From the NCBI RefSeq assembly GCF_042477335.2, contig NC_091255.1:31970501-32034500 (forward strand): a DNA stretch of 64,000 nt, in the 5' to 3' direction. The DNA is from Ovis canadensis. Its lineage: Eukaryota > Chordata > Mammalia > Artiodactyla > Bovidae. Both the position numbers and the translations under genes were made by a program. The notes below the pieces were generated by a model. The model was given only the letters and a program-made list of their open reading frames with translations, ran no database searches and had not been told where the DNA came from. Of the stretch, positions 24,801 to 38,073 are shown piece by piece; position 1 is the first letter of the stretch, and each line of letters opens with the position of its first letter.

Positions 24801-27800
24801 ATTTCCTAGGAAAGCACGCACAAATAGTTATGCAGGAGCATTCAGGGCAGTGGCAAACACACACGGGCGTGAGACAATCACAGTATACGAGAGGCAGCAT
24901 AAAAATACTGCATCCTCACACACGAAGCATACAGGACCAGAGTACCTCAGTTCCAGTTCCTGCCGAGTTGTCTCCTTACTTAGTTATGTAACTTTGACAA
25001 GTTATTTAGCCTCTATGAGGCCATTTTCTCCACTGTAAAATGGGAATAATATCTACATGTAGAGCTGCTGTGTGATAATCTGTGAAAAGTACTAGCATAA
25101 TGCCTAAATGCTATTTTTACTATCACCAATTAACATGATTTGATAGTAGCATTCTTTGAAAATCATACTTAAAAGTGGAAAGAAACCAGTATAAGATGTT
25201 TAATAATGAAAACAGGTTAACATATTTAAATACAACAAATATTACAAATATTAAAATTTAAATGTGACTAATTTTAGCAGGCTTCCTGAATAGTAATTTA
25301 CACACTATAAATTCACCTATAAAGACACAATCGTTTCTTGGTATTCATGGGGTCATGCGACCATCACCACAAGCCAATCCCATCACCACAAGCCAATCCC
25401 ATCACCCTCAAAAAAACCCCTGCACCCATTTGCAAGTCATTCCTCATTTCTGCCCTCAGCCCTGGGCAACCACTAATGTAACTGTCTCCAGAGATTTGCC
25501 TTTTGTGAACATTTCATACAAATGAATCATAAACATGTGGTCTCTGCATCTGGATTCTTTCACTTAGCACAATGTTTGTGAGGTTTATCCACGGTGTAGC
25601 ATGTATCAGCACTTCATTTCTTTTTATGACCAAATAATACTCCACTGTATGGACGACCACATTGCAGTTTAGGTACTGGATGAATAACCACACTGGCGTT
25701 TTGTTTACCCACTTACCACTTGATGGCCACTAGGATTGTTTCTATTTTTTGGCTGTCATGAACAATGCCGCTAATAAATATCCACATACAAGCCTTCACA
25801 TGGATGGGTTATTATTTCTCTTGAGTAGACATGGAGGAATATGTCATATGACATATTTACATTTAACTTCTTAAGAACTGGTGTCAATGTAACTATTCTG
25901 AGAGGCAGGAAAAGTGTTAAATGAGAGGAAGTAACTTTGTAGCAACAAAATGCTGGAACAGAATCAGGAGGATAAATAACTTCAAAAATGACTGACTTCA
26001 CATTAGGTGGGGATTTACGATCTTTTAAAGACAAGTTTCCATAAAACAACGGGAGTGGAAGTTTGCTGCATAAATATATGCTAGCAATAAAAAGTCTCAT
26101 TAAAATATGTTAAGCCTATTTAATGGGATATTAATGAGGTCTACTCCTAGGCATCAGAGGTAGATAATATATCAATTTTGTCAATCGTGGAGGCTGATAA
26201 AAGAGAGTTAATCCACGGGCAAGCAACCATGAACACAGTTTTGCTTCACTCAATAGCACAGCAATTGCCTCAATCAATTTTCACATTAAAAAATAAAAAA
26301 GAAGAAGACTAGCACTGCCTTTGTATTCCTTCCTTAATGAAAAGCAGCACAAAAGCAGATTCAACAAGACAAATTATGTAGCAAAAAAAAAAAATCTATA
26401 AAAACTTAATTTTTAACTCTAACAAGAATATCCTATTTTACTCCTGTGAAATCAGTAAAGTGTTCAAAAAAGATGGGCCAACTCCACTTCAGCCCTTTGA
26501 CTGTGGATCACAATAAACTATGGAAAATTCTGAAAGAGATGGGAATACCAGACCACCTGACCTGCCTCTTGAGAAACCTGTATGCAGGTCAGGAAGCAAC
26601 AGTCAGAACGGGCCATGGAACAGACTGGTTCCAAATCAGGAAAGGAGTACGTCAAGGCTGTATACTGTCACCCTGCTTATTTAACTTAAATGCAGAGTAC
26701 ATCATGAGAAATGCTGGGCCGAAAGAAGCACAAGCTAGAATCAAGACTGCTGGGAGAAATATTAATAACCTCAGATATGCAGATGACACCTCCCTTGAGG
26801 CAGAAAGGGAAGAAGAACTAAAGAGCCTCTTGATGAAAGTGAAAGAAGAGAGTAAAAAAGTTGGCTTAAAGCTCAACATTTCAGAAAACTAAGATCATGG
26901 CATCTGGTCCCGTCACTTCATGGCAAATAGATGGGGAAACAGCGGCTGACTTTATTTTTTTTTGGCTTCAACTCACTGCAGATGGTGATTGCAGCCATGA
27001 AATTAAAAGACACTTACTCCTTGGAAGGAAAGTTATGACCAACCTAGACAGCATATTCAAAAGCAGCTTTGACATTACTTTGCCAAAAAGGTCTGTCTAG
27101 TCAAGGCTATGGTTTTTCCAGTAGTCACGTATGGATGTGAGAGTTGGACTATAAAGAAAGCTGAGTGCAGAAGAACTGATGCTTTTGAACTGTGGTGTTG
27201 GAGAAGACTCTTGAGAGCCCCTTGGACTGAAAGGAGATCCAACCAGTCCATCCTGAAGGAGATCAGTCCTGGGTGTTCATTGGAAGGACTGATGTTGAAG
27301 CTCAAACTCCAATATTTTGGCCACCGGATGCGAAGAACTGACTCATTTGAAAAGACCCCGATACTGGGAAAGATTGAGGGCAGGAGGTGAAGGGGACGAC
27401 AGAGGATGAGATAGTTGGATGGCATCACCGACTCAATGGACATGAGTTTGGGTAAACTCTGGGAGTCAGTGATGGACAGGGAGACCTGGCATGCTGCAGT
27501 TCACAGGGTCACAGAGTCGGACACGACTGAGCAACTGAACTGAACTGAACTCCACTTCCTTCAATGACAGTGACAACAGTCAATTTTTATACATGGAAAA
27601 GAAGTTCACATCAGAGTACCATACTAAAAACATTCAAATAAGTTCACGTTCTTTATTCTACAACAGCAGCCCAATCTATTACTAATCTAGCCCAGTCACT
27701 GCTAGACACACAAAAGGAATATAAACCATTCTGATGTCTATGTCCAAGCCTTACAACCTGAAATGCAAAATTTCAGAATTTTTCTATCGAACCAAGAATA

Positions 27801-30800
27801 ACCTAGATACCTTATAAAATAAACGATGGAAAATATTCTCTAAGAGCAGCAGTACCTACTGATAGAATCACTAACCTAACGTTTCTCAATGTTATTATGT
27901 ACTGGCATTTTGAATAAAATTGTGAAAATTGGGAACTGCAAACTCAAATATTTACCAGCTACTACTCAAAATGCCAATGCTTGACAAGATATGTCCTTGT
28001 GCCAGAATGTAAATCAACACACACCGAGGAGAGTCACATACAAAGACATGTCTGCTGAACCACACCTGTGGCACAGGTCCTCGCCTTGGTGGTCAGCAAC
28101 AAGTAGTTTGTGGTCGAGCAGCCAGGCCAATGGCTACACTAGTGGCACTAAACCAGATGGCACAAACCACCATTTCAAAGGGGATGGTCACCAGGCAGTT
28201 CTAGGTAATTAATATCAAGTGGGTTTGCCAGCCCACCTTTGCCAAATCTCTAAAATTTTCAAATGAAACCAGGAACCCATATCTTTATATGAAATTTTTC
28301 TGATTCTTAAAATCTACGTGGACAATAAATAACTGCAAGTCTCATACAATTCACAGGCTAAAAGGTGGCAATCTCTATTGTAGAAAGTGGAATAACAAAG
28401 TTGGGTACCTGGCTACTCTGCACTTTTAAAGTAGTATAATACTGTTTCACTCTTTTTAAATACTACTTTGCTCAAATGAGTTATATAGACCAGGTCAGAA
28501 TTTTTTTTTTTTTAATTTTTTTTAGGTCAGAATTGAGAGGTTGTGATTGCTTCATTCCTTTATTTATTCAACAGATATTATATGTCAGCTATGTGCTTGG
28601 CCATTGTGCAAAATATTGGAGACGCTGCAGTACGCAAATACAATCTCTCCCTTCATGAAGCTGACAGTCTGGTAGGTATTAATTCCCAGAATCATTCAAA
28701 ATATACATAAAATTGTCACTGTGATGAATACTATAAAAGTATAGGTACACTGTGCTATGAAACATACATACTAAGTGGAACTGCCTTGGGAAGGTCAAAG
28801 GCGGCTTCCCCGAGGACTAAAAGTAGAATAAAAGTTTAACAAAGGAAAGAACTGAGAGAAGGGAACGTGGATGGCATTTTAGGGTCCTAAGTAAAGAGAA
28901 GAGCAGGTACAAAGACCCTGAGGCAGGAGAGAGCTTACGGGGCATCCCTGGTACTGAGAGACAGCCACTGCGTCTAACATGCAGAAGGCAAGGTAAGCCT
29001 GCATGGTTTAAAATGAGGCTGGAGAGGAAGAGAGAAGCTGGAGTACGGAGGACCTTATAATTATGGTAACCATAAAGCTTTCTCAATTAATTCAGGACTC
29101 TTCTGAAAGTGAAAGAGCTATTAATCATATCAGGATAATTATAATCTATGTCAAGGAGTTAGGTCTAGTACGGAATAAAGACGGACCAAGTGGAAGCAAA
29201 GATGCCAATTAGAGAGCGACTGCCGTAAGAGGCTGGACAATGGCAGCAGTGGCAAAGACAGGGAAAAGTGACAGCAATTTAGACATGTTTACGAAAGAAA
29301 ACTTACAAGATTTGCTGATGGACTGACACGCAAAGTGAGGGAGGGTGTGTTTACAGGTGTCTCCTGGTTCTGGCTTGCTCAACAGGACAGACAGTGCTAT
29401 TTGCTGAATTTGGGAACTCTGGTAGAGAACCATTTTTGAGGAAACATATCATATTTGAGAGCCGTGTTTGAGACACCTCAGTGCAGATATTGAGTAAACA
29501 TGATCTCTAGGTATAGAACTCAGAAAACTGGTCTGCACAAATGTATAAGCTATTTGCAAACAAACAAATGAGACCCTAGCACAGATGACAGTGTCTAAGG
29601 AGAAAACACCAAGTGAGAGGAAAAGAGCTTCCCACTAAGCCTAGAAGAGTCCTTTAATGGCTGTATGCACAACTGTTACAGAGGAAGCTACGTCAGGAAA
29701 CAGAGGGCGGAAGAAGGAAAACCAGGAGAGTGTGACGCGATGCCAGCGACACCAAGGGAAAAAGGCGTCCACGAAGGGTAAGAGTGTCAGCAGAGAAAAC
29801 TGCTTCTCAGAAGTCAACTGAAAACTGAAACTGGATTTAGTAATGTGACACCTTTTCAGGAGCTGCTTTTGGAGTGGTGGAATTTAGAGTCTACCATGAA
29901 ATGTGCTAAAGATTAAGTGTGGTATGAAAAAAAAGACTGGAAAAATAGATAATTCTTCAAGAAGGTGAGTTATGCAAGGGAGACAGAGGAGCTGAAGGAG
30001 AGGTTTCTTTATTAATTTTTTAATAGAAGACTTAAACATGGTTAAAAGTCAATGGAAAGTCACACACGCCACATACTCTGATTTGATTTATTAGAAACAT
30101 CCAAAATAGGCAAAGTTTTAGAAACAGAAAGCAGATTAGTGGTTTCTAGGAGTTGAGGAGACAGAGCAGTGGGGGATGACTGCTCAATGTGTTACAGGGT
30201 TTCTTTCGGGGGTGATGAAAATCTTCTGGAATTAGACAGTGGTGATGTTTGCACAACCTGTGAACCTAGTAAGAACTGAATTGTACACTTTAAAATGAAG
30301 ATTTTATGATATGTGAATTATATCTCAATTTTTTAAAAACTCAAAAGGAAGAAGCTAGTTGATAAGACTTTAAGTAAAGGAATTTACTGGACTATGTAAG
30401 GTTCTTGAGGTGGGGGAGGGTAGGGAAGCCAAAGTGCACATGGCAAATTTAATTGAATTAGGATATAATAATAACAGTTATAAAGATAATAACAAGGTGT
30501 CAAACAGAAACAAAAGCCAAATGTATGGCTTTTTGTTGAGTTTCCACCAACTCATACCTACCCACAACTAAATTTAAGAAATTTTTTTAACTTATCACAC
30601 CTATGGTCAAATAAGCAATGAGACAGTAGTATCATATAAAAACAAAGATTCTGGAGCAGTTGTAAATGACCTTCACTGTTAACCCTTTATTACCCAAAGA
30701 ACCAAACTCCTACTTACAAAATAGTAAGAGACTACCTTGATCAATCAAGTTGATCTTTTAAACGCAGATTCTTATTTTAGCTGACGAACAAATGACAGGG

Positions 30801-33800
30801 AAGAAAACTTAATCATCCAAACTCTCATTTGCTCTTTCCAAGTACAGCTAAGAGTACTCCAATTTTTCTAGCTAAGGCCAGTGACGTACCCTAAATTTGG
30901 TGAAATGTAAAAAAAAGAAAAAAGTCCAAGAGTAAGGGAAACAGTTATATATAATTAAGCTTTACAGAAAAATCAGGAACAACCTGAAAGTAGTCAGCAG
31001 AAATGCATCTAAACAAGAGAACACTTTTCAGTCGTGAAAAGCAGGAAGACTGGGCTGATCCACAGGTTTGTATGAGGAGGGTTCTTTAATATATTAAACT
31101 AACAACAACAAAAACAAAATCCCAAGTTTGGGAAAAAGCATATGTGTACATTATAATCACATTCTTGTAAAAATAAAAATAAGACAAAAAGACCCTCTAC
31201 ATGAATACACACAGAAAACAATCTGGAAGGGTGAGAACCACCTCTGGATGTGGACAATCTCATATTTTTGTAGTATCTGCATATACGTTACACAGTATCA
31301 CCTTCAAAACAACAGTAAGTGTTTTGTAACTATAAGGAAAATGCTCAAGTCAAGTGGGGGTTAAAAAAAAGTCCTTTGGTTATGCCTGTATCAAAATCAC
31401 AGCCACAAAAATTACCATATTATTAGTAAGTCAGGGCTTAGAAAGGAAAAAACAAAGTAATTTGATCTCTAGGGTGGAAGAACATTTTTTGACCTTTTTT
31501 CTTTTATGTATGCAACATTACCACTATAAATGTAGGTAAGAAGGATATATTTCCATAATTTCCCCATTAATGTAATGGGAAATGTTTGTATAATATATAA
31601 ATGTTTGTATAATAGTTTCAAAAATATCTTTTTCAAAAAAGGAAAACAGATCCTTGGTTCCAGAGTACCTGTTTTCTGTGAAAGTGGGCCAATTCTTTCG
31701 GAGACCAAACCAGAGTATTTCCCACACTGACAGCAATCACCAAGAGATAGTTGTACAGCTTGAGCATTAATTACATGGCTTCATGAAACACTTGGAGCAA
31801 GAGAAACAGCAGTATAATTAATATTTTCTTAGCGCCTTCAAACAGAGTTGTTGTTTATATAAACAATTCTCATTATTTTAAAAAATGTACTTACTTTGAT
31901 GGGATAAAACATATAACTTATTTATAAGGAACTACATCCTAATCAACAAAAAGTATAAGACATCAAGCAAAAGCTAGTCTAATTGAAGAAAATAAACAGA
32001 AGTCAATGAAGAGCTGATTCTCAGACTTTGTTAGCCACACGAGTGGTTGTTTACTTACTTCTAAGAAAATACAGACACTAATCTGAGGGTTGGAAATCTT
32101 TTTGTAGGACAGAAGTGAAGTCATCCGACTTGTCTAGTTAATTATCTAGGTCACTTTAGTACCCTGGGACATTCAAAATTCCTGAACACAGGCAAGATCT
32201 TTTTTCATTCTCATTTCTGAGAGCACAGGGAGGCACAGGGACTAAAATTAGCTCTCATGTGGAAATTAGCAATTTATTCCATCAGTCTTTGTTGTTCGCT
32301 TAACACATCCAGCTCCATAAAACAAAACAGCCTATTGTCAACATGCTCATGCCTGATTTCCCCAGGATGACTCTTGCTCTGCTATTGATGAATACAGTAT
32401 CACCATTATGGATGGAGTTTGGAAAGATACATTCTGTAACCATGGTTAAAGTAACAAGCATTGTAACACTGTATAGGCTGAACCTTATGTAACAACAGAG
32501 GTTGAAGCCTCCCCACCTCACTCCAACACTGGTTTCTATTCATTAGGTCTTCACTGAGGTGCTAAAAATGGTACAGTCATAAACTATGACACAGCCCTTC
32601 AATGCTGGGACTTTGGTTTTGAAAACAAATCAGTTGAGTGTCATACTCTATTCAGACTCAACTGACAGGGCTCAAGTAGACTGCAGGATGTTCCTATGGG
32701 GCTGGTTACTGTGAAAAAGCACAAACTGAAATCTAATTGCAATGGTCAGATATGATTACAACAAAGCAGTGACAGATGCAGGGAAGAGAGAGAGAGACAA
32801 AGGAAGAGAGATCACACCAGCAATCCTTGATACCTTATCAAGTATACCAGGCTTAATAACAATAATAAATATCCTTTACTAAGTGTCTCCAATGTGTTAG
32901 GTCACTTTGCACTTGCTAACCTTTATGACAAACATCCAAAGTATGCGCTTTTATCCCTCCTTTTTAGATGAGGAAATTCAGTCTCAGTAAAGCTAAGAAA
33001 ATTATCCAAAACCTCACAGCTGATAAGTAGCACTCTCAAGACTGGTCCTTAGGATGACTCATTCAGAAGTGCCCCTCTTTCCACACCACACCCTGGTTGC
33101 CTTCAGAGAGCACTTCAGGGCTCAACAAATAAATGACACTTCAATCCATCTCAGGTCTAATGTTCTATCTGGTATTCCTTTTCCATCACTAGCTGGATTT
33201 GCGTTTTGGCCATTCTTTTTTTGTGTATCTTCTTGAGTTAAGTTAAAGTAGGTAAGTGTTAGTTGCTCAGTTGTGCCCGACTCTTTGCGACCCCATGGAC
33301 TGCAGCCCACCAGGCTCCTGTGTCCATGAAATTTTCCAGGCAAGAATACTGGAGTGGGTTGCCATTTCCTTCTCCAGGGGATCTTCCCAACCCAGGGATC
33401 GAACCCAGGTCTCCTGTACTGCAGGTAGATTCTTTACCAACTGAGCTACAAGGGAAGCCCGTTAAGTTAAAAAGCCACTATAAAAATAAAGAATATGCTA
33501 CTGATGCATATAATCATAAATGACTCTTACCTAAGTAAGCAGAAAGGGGGGTGATGTCCAAAAGGAGGTAGGTCGTTTACCCTAAAAAAAAGGACATCTC
33601 TTCTCCTTCTATCGTGTGTGTGTGTGTTAGTCACTCAGTTGTGTCTAGCGCTATGTGACCCGTGGACTGTAGCCCACCAGGCTCCTCTGTCCATGGAATT
33701 CTCCAGGCAAGTAAACTGGAGTGGGTTGCCATTCCCTTCTCCAGGGGATCTTCCCAACCTAGGGATCAAACCTGGGGTCATCTGCATTGCAGGCAGACTC

Positions 33801-36800
33801 TTACCATCTGAACCACCAAATCATAGACCCCTTATGTGCTTATTGCCAACCTAAAGTTGGCATCAACTCATACTCTCCCATTGTTAAAGTAAGAGAAGTT
33901 CTCCTCAAGTTTGCTTCAATCTCTTTCCATCCTCTCACAGACAAATTTGCTTCTCCTTGCAAAAACTTTTTAAATTACCTTTGCCTATCACAAAACAATC
34001 ACTATGAACACCAGGTTCATGATTTTAAGTCCTTTTCTATGCACAGCATATCTGCAGATACTTTGGTTTCAGTCTGAAACAAAATCATGTTTTATAATCT
34101 GCAATACCCATTCCCTGGGCTACGTGGTAGTCCACTGTAGGGAACTGCACTGTAAGAATACACAATTTTGGAAATATAAATTATTTCCAATTTTCCTTGT
34201 TATAAACAGCTCTGGAATAAACATCTTCAAACATACATTATTTCATTTAAGTATGCTTTTAGAACTGTCAAAGCTGCAATCCTACCAGCATTTTATCACT
34301 ATGCCTATTCAACTACATTTTTGCCATTGATGAATAGTGTATATTTTATCTTTGCTAATTTGGTCCATTTGTCTTTCTTCTTTTGTAAATTGCCTATTTT
34401 TATCCTTAACCTATATATTAAGGTTTTTTCCTTTTTCTTATTGTCTTCTAAGAGTTTTTCATATTAAGGGAGCTAATTCTTTGCTATATGCTGTAAATAC
34501 TTAGACTGTCCGTGTTGTCACTTTTTACCGTTTCTTGATATGTAAAAGTTTTTATTTCTTAGGCAGTTGAATTCATAAAATTTCTTTTATGCATTCTATC
34601 TTTGAGTTTAGAAAGACTATTCCTATACCCAAAATTCAACAGTTCACCTATACATTTTTTCCTAGTATTTAAATAAAATAAATATACTGAAATCATTAAA
34701 CCATCAGGAATTTAGCTTGTATAATACATAGGAAAGGGAATCTAATGCACTTTGCCCACAGCTGTTCCAACTGCATCTATTAAAAATCCATTACTAAAAT
34801 AAATAATAAATAAAAATCCATTACTTAAAAAAAAAAAAAATTCTGTCTCGTTCCACCCTTAACAACCTGAAATGCTCTTATTCTACATTATAGTCTTTAC
34901 ATGGTGGGGTGGTATCTTTTACTTAGGAGTCAGGTTCTAAAGTAAACCTGTAAAGTGAAAATCCAAAATAACACTGTGACATCTCTTTAATCATTCACAG
35001 CACTGTAATGTTCACATTATGCGGAACACACAGGAGTCAGGACTGATTAAGAAAGGAAGATTCACCCTGTCCATTCTACACTCCCTCTGGGAGGTTCAGT
35101 ACTGAGTAGAGTGCAGGCTGGACTCACTCTATTTAATGTGCACATGCTGTTTAGACTCGAACGCCACTTTGTGCCAGACAATGGGGGCCCATTCCTGTGG
35201 CAATACGTCTCTAATGTTTTAATTCCTTGAACTTCACAGTATACTAAATACCCATCTGGGAGAGTTTACACTCCTTCACCTTTCCATCATCCATTTAGAA
35301 CATTTGCTTTGAGCATCTTTTCTTTGAACGAAAGAAATGTCATGTCATTTTCTTTCACAAAAACCTCAGGAGGATTCTGATTTGGGGAAGAATTGACATA
35401 TTAACTTTATTGAGCTCTCCCATCCAGAAACATACTGTGTCCCTAGATTCACTGTCTCCCCTGGACCCCTGAGAGCAATGCTGTTGCTTTATGCACACGG
35501 GCTTAACGTATTTCTTTGCCGAGTGTCTGCCTATTTCTCTTTGTTACTATGTACAGGATCTTTTATTGTAATTATATTTTCCGACTAGTATCTGGAAGGC
35601 TATCAATTTTCCTTTATTTATATACATTTAAAATATATACATGTATGTATATTTTATTCAGTAATCATTTGAATATTTTTAGGTGATTCTCAAATGTTTC
35701 TTCAGGTAGACAATAATCAAGCCATCTGTAAAACTGCAATTCTTTTTCTTTCTAATCTTTGAACTCAATAAATAAGAGAAGCGGAAGACTGCGTTAAAGA
35801 GTTCCAACTCAGTCACTTCTAGTGTTAGAAGCTTGTGCAAGCTATTTAAAAAGAATGTGTGTTCATGTTTGTAGATTAAAAAGTTCAAAATATATCATTA
35901 AATCAAACCCATATTATTTAGGCTCTCTATCAGTAGTTCTTAACCTTTTCTGGGTCAACTACTCTTTTAAATGTGAAGTTCTAAATTATAGGTTAAAGCT
36001 TTAAGCCCTTCATGGACACAGGAACCTGGCGGGCTAGTCCATGGGGTCGTAAAGATTTGGACATGACTTAGCGACTAAACAACAACTTCAAGAAAAAGAG
36101 CGTATATATAGAATATTTTTGCCTAATTGTCTTTGAAGCATTCACTGATCCTCTGAAAATCCCTAGGCCATTGTTGTTTATTTTTACCTACTTGGTTCGA
36201 ACTACAAAGAAAAATGTCTCTGAATTACATCAAACATGTAAGTCTTCTGAAAGTTATTCCCTTCAGAAGACAAAAGACAAACTTGTTTTCTTTTTTTAAT
36301 AAATTGAGGCTTTTTGTCTTCTATTTTACTTTAATTTGGAGGGAAGTCTCATTTCTAACAAGATTTTGCCCATCCCTTTATTTTTTATCAGCAATTTTAA
36401 GTTTTGAGCATGGCATCTATAAACGGCATATAGTTAAGATTTTAAAGAATTATTCTCATGCATTCAACAAACATTTATTGAATGTCTATTACTTGTCAGA
36501 CACCCTTAAACCATTCGGATATGTTGTGATAATAAAGTTTGTGGTCTGCTCTGAGTGATTTTTTTTTAAAATATAAATCTTAAAGCCATCTTAAAAATCT
36601 AACCATTTAAAAAATCCTCCTCTGGTTCCTTAAAGTATGAGCAATCAAGTTCATTCTTATTTGCATGCTATGAAAGGCTCTTTGTAACCTGTTCTTTGTC
36701 TTCCTTTCAGTCTCATCTCCCAGTATTCCCTAAGCTGTTATCCTATATCCACTTCAGCCCCATCTAATGCAGCTCTGCAAATGTACCAGGCCTTTCACAA

Positions 36801-38041
36801 AATTCTGTTCTTTATACTTGGAACTCTTCCGCCCTTCTATTAAGCCATCAGAATTCAGTTCAAAGACCAAGGTCTTCACTAACACCATTTCCAAATCACC
36901 ACGGGTCCTTCCCTTCAGACTTCCGTTTTCAATTGTCTACCCAATACCCCACCTTGGATACTGCATAGACTTTTCAGATTCAATGTGCCCCCAAATGAAA
37001 ATATATCATCTCCCCTAAACCAGCTCATTCTGCCTTGTTCCTTACTGCAGTAAACAGCACTATCACCTAATCTCTTGCTAAATTGAGGTCACTTGGCTCA
37101 TTCTTAATTTCTACCATGTCCTGCTAATCCTATTCATCAGTTTCTCTCAAATTCATCCGGTGATCTATATCCCTCCTCCCTCTACCGAGTTAGGCCATCA
37201 ATATATCTAATGTGGATTACTGAAACCAGTCCATACTCACTCACTTATACTTCCAGTCTTAATTCCCCCTGCAATCCATGCTCTACAGTGCTCCTAGATT
37301 ATATCTATCTAAACAATTCTGGTCCATCCTAAAGGAGGTCAGTCCTGGGTGTTCATTAGAAGGACTGATGCTTAAGCTGAAACTCCAATACTTTGGCCAC
37401 CTGATGTGAAGAGCTGACTCATTTGAAAAGACTCTGATGCTGGCAGGAGGAGAAGGGGACGACAGAGGATGAGATGGCTGGATGGCATCACCGACTCGAT
37501 GGACGTGAGTTTAAGTAAACTCCAGGAGTTCGTGATGGACAGGGAGGCCTGGCGTGCTGTGGTTCACGGGATCGCACAGAGTCGGACACAACTGAGTGAC
37601 TAAACTGAACTGAAACAATTCTGAATGCTACTGACTTGCTTTAAAACTTAAGTAGATAAGGATGGGGATGGGTAATTCTGAAGACACAAGAATTCACCGC
37701 ACATGAGCCTAAGATAAATTCCAAACTCACGGCCTTATACAGCACTGCAAGCGTCACCCTCTCAGCCTCACCTCCGGTCATGTGTCCACTATACCCCAGC
37801 AGCTTTTCCAGTCCCCCACAACTCTGTGTTCTTCACACGTAACATGGTAAGTAATATAAGCATTCATACATGGAACTGTGCTCAACTTTCACTGAGTGAA
37901 ATAGACAATAAAGCTTGGAAATTACAGCTCTAGGGTATTTGACTTAACCTTGTGTATTGGTGGGGGGGTGGTGTCACAGATCTCTTTGAGAAACTGGTGA
38001 AAACCAAGGATTATATCCCAGAAAAATAACATAAATACATA

Positions 38042-38073
<32 letters not shown>

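Noticed and set aside
24583..25038. 151-residue plus-strand ORF
   Set aside because: It is the antisense shadow of METTL16 exon 3 with a run-on into a MIR.
32300..32521. Minus-strand 73-codon ORF with a slightly protein-like look
   Set aside because: No known family, no splice sites in phase, inside METTL16 intron 2; random ORFs of this length are common here.
36214..36558. 114-codon plus-strand ORF in intron 2
   Set aside because: AT-rich, Phe/Lys/Leu-biased reading through intron and old repeat sequence; no family.
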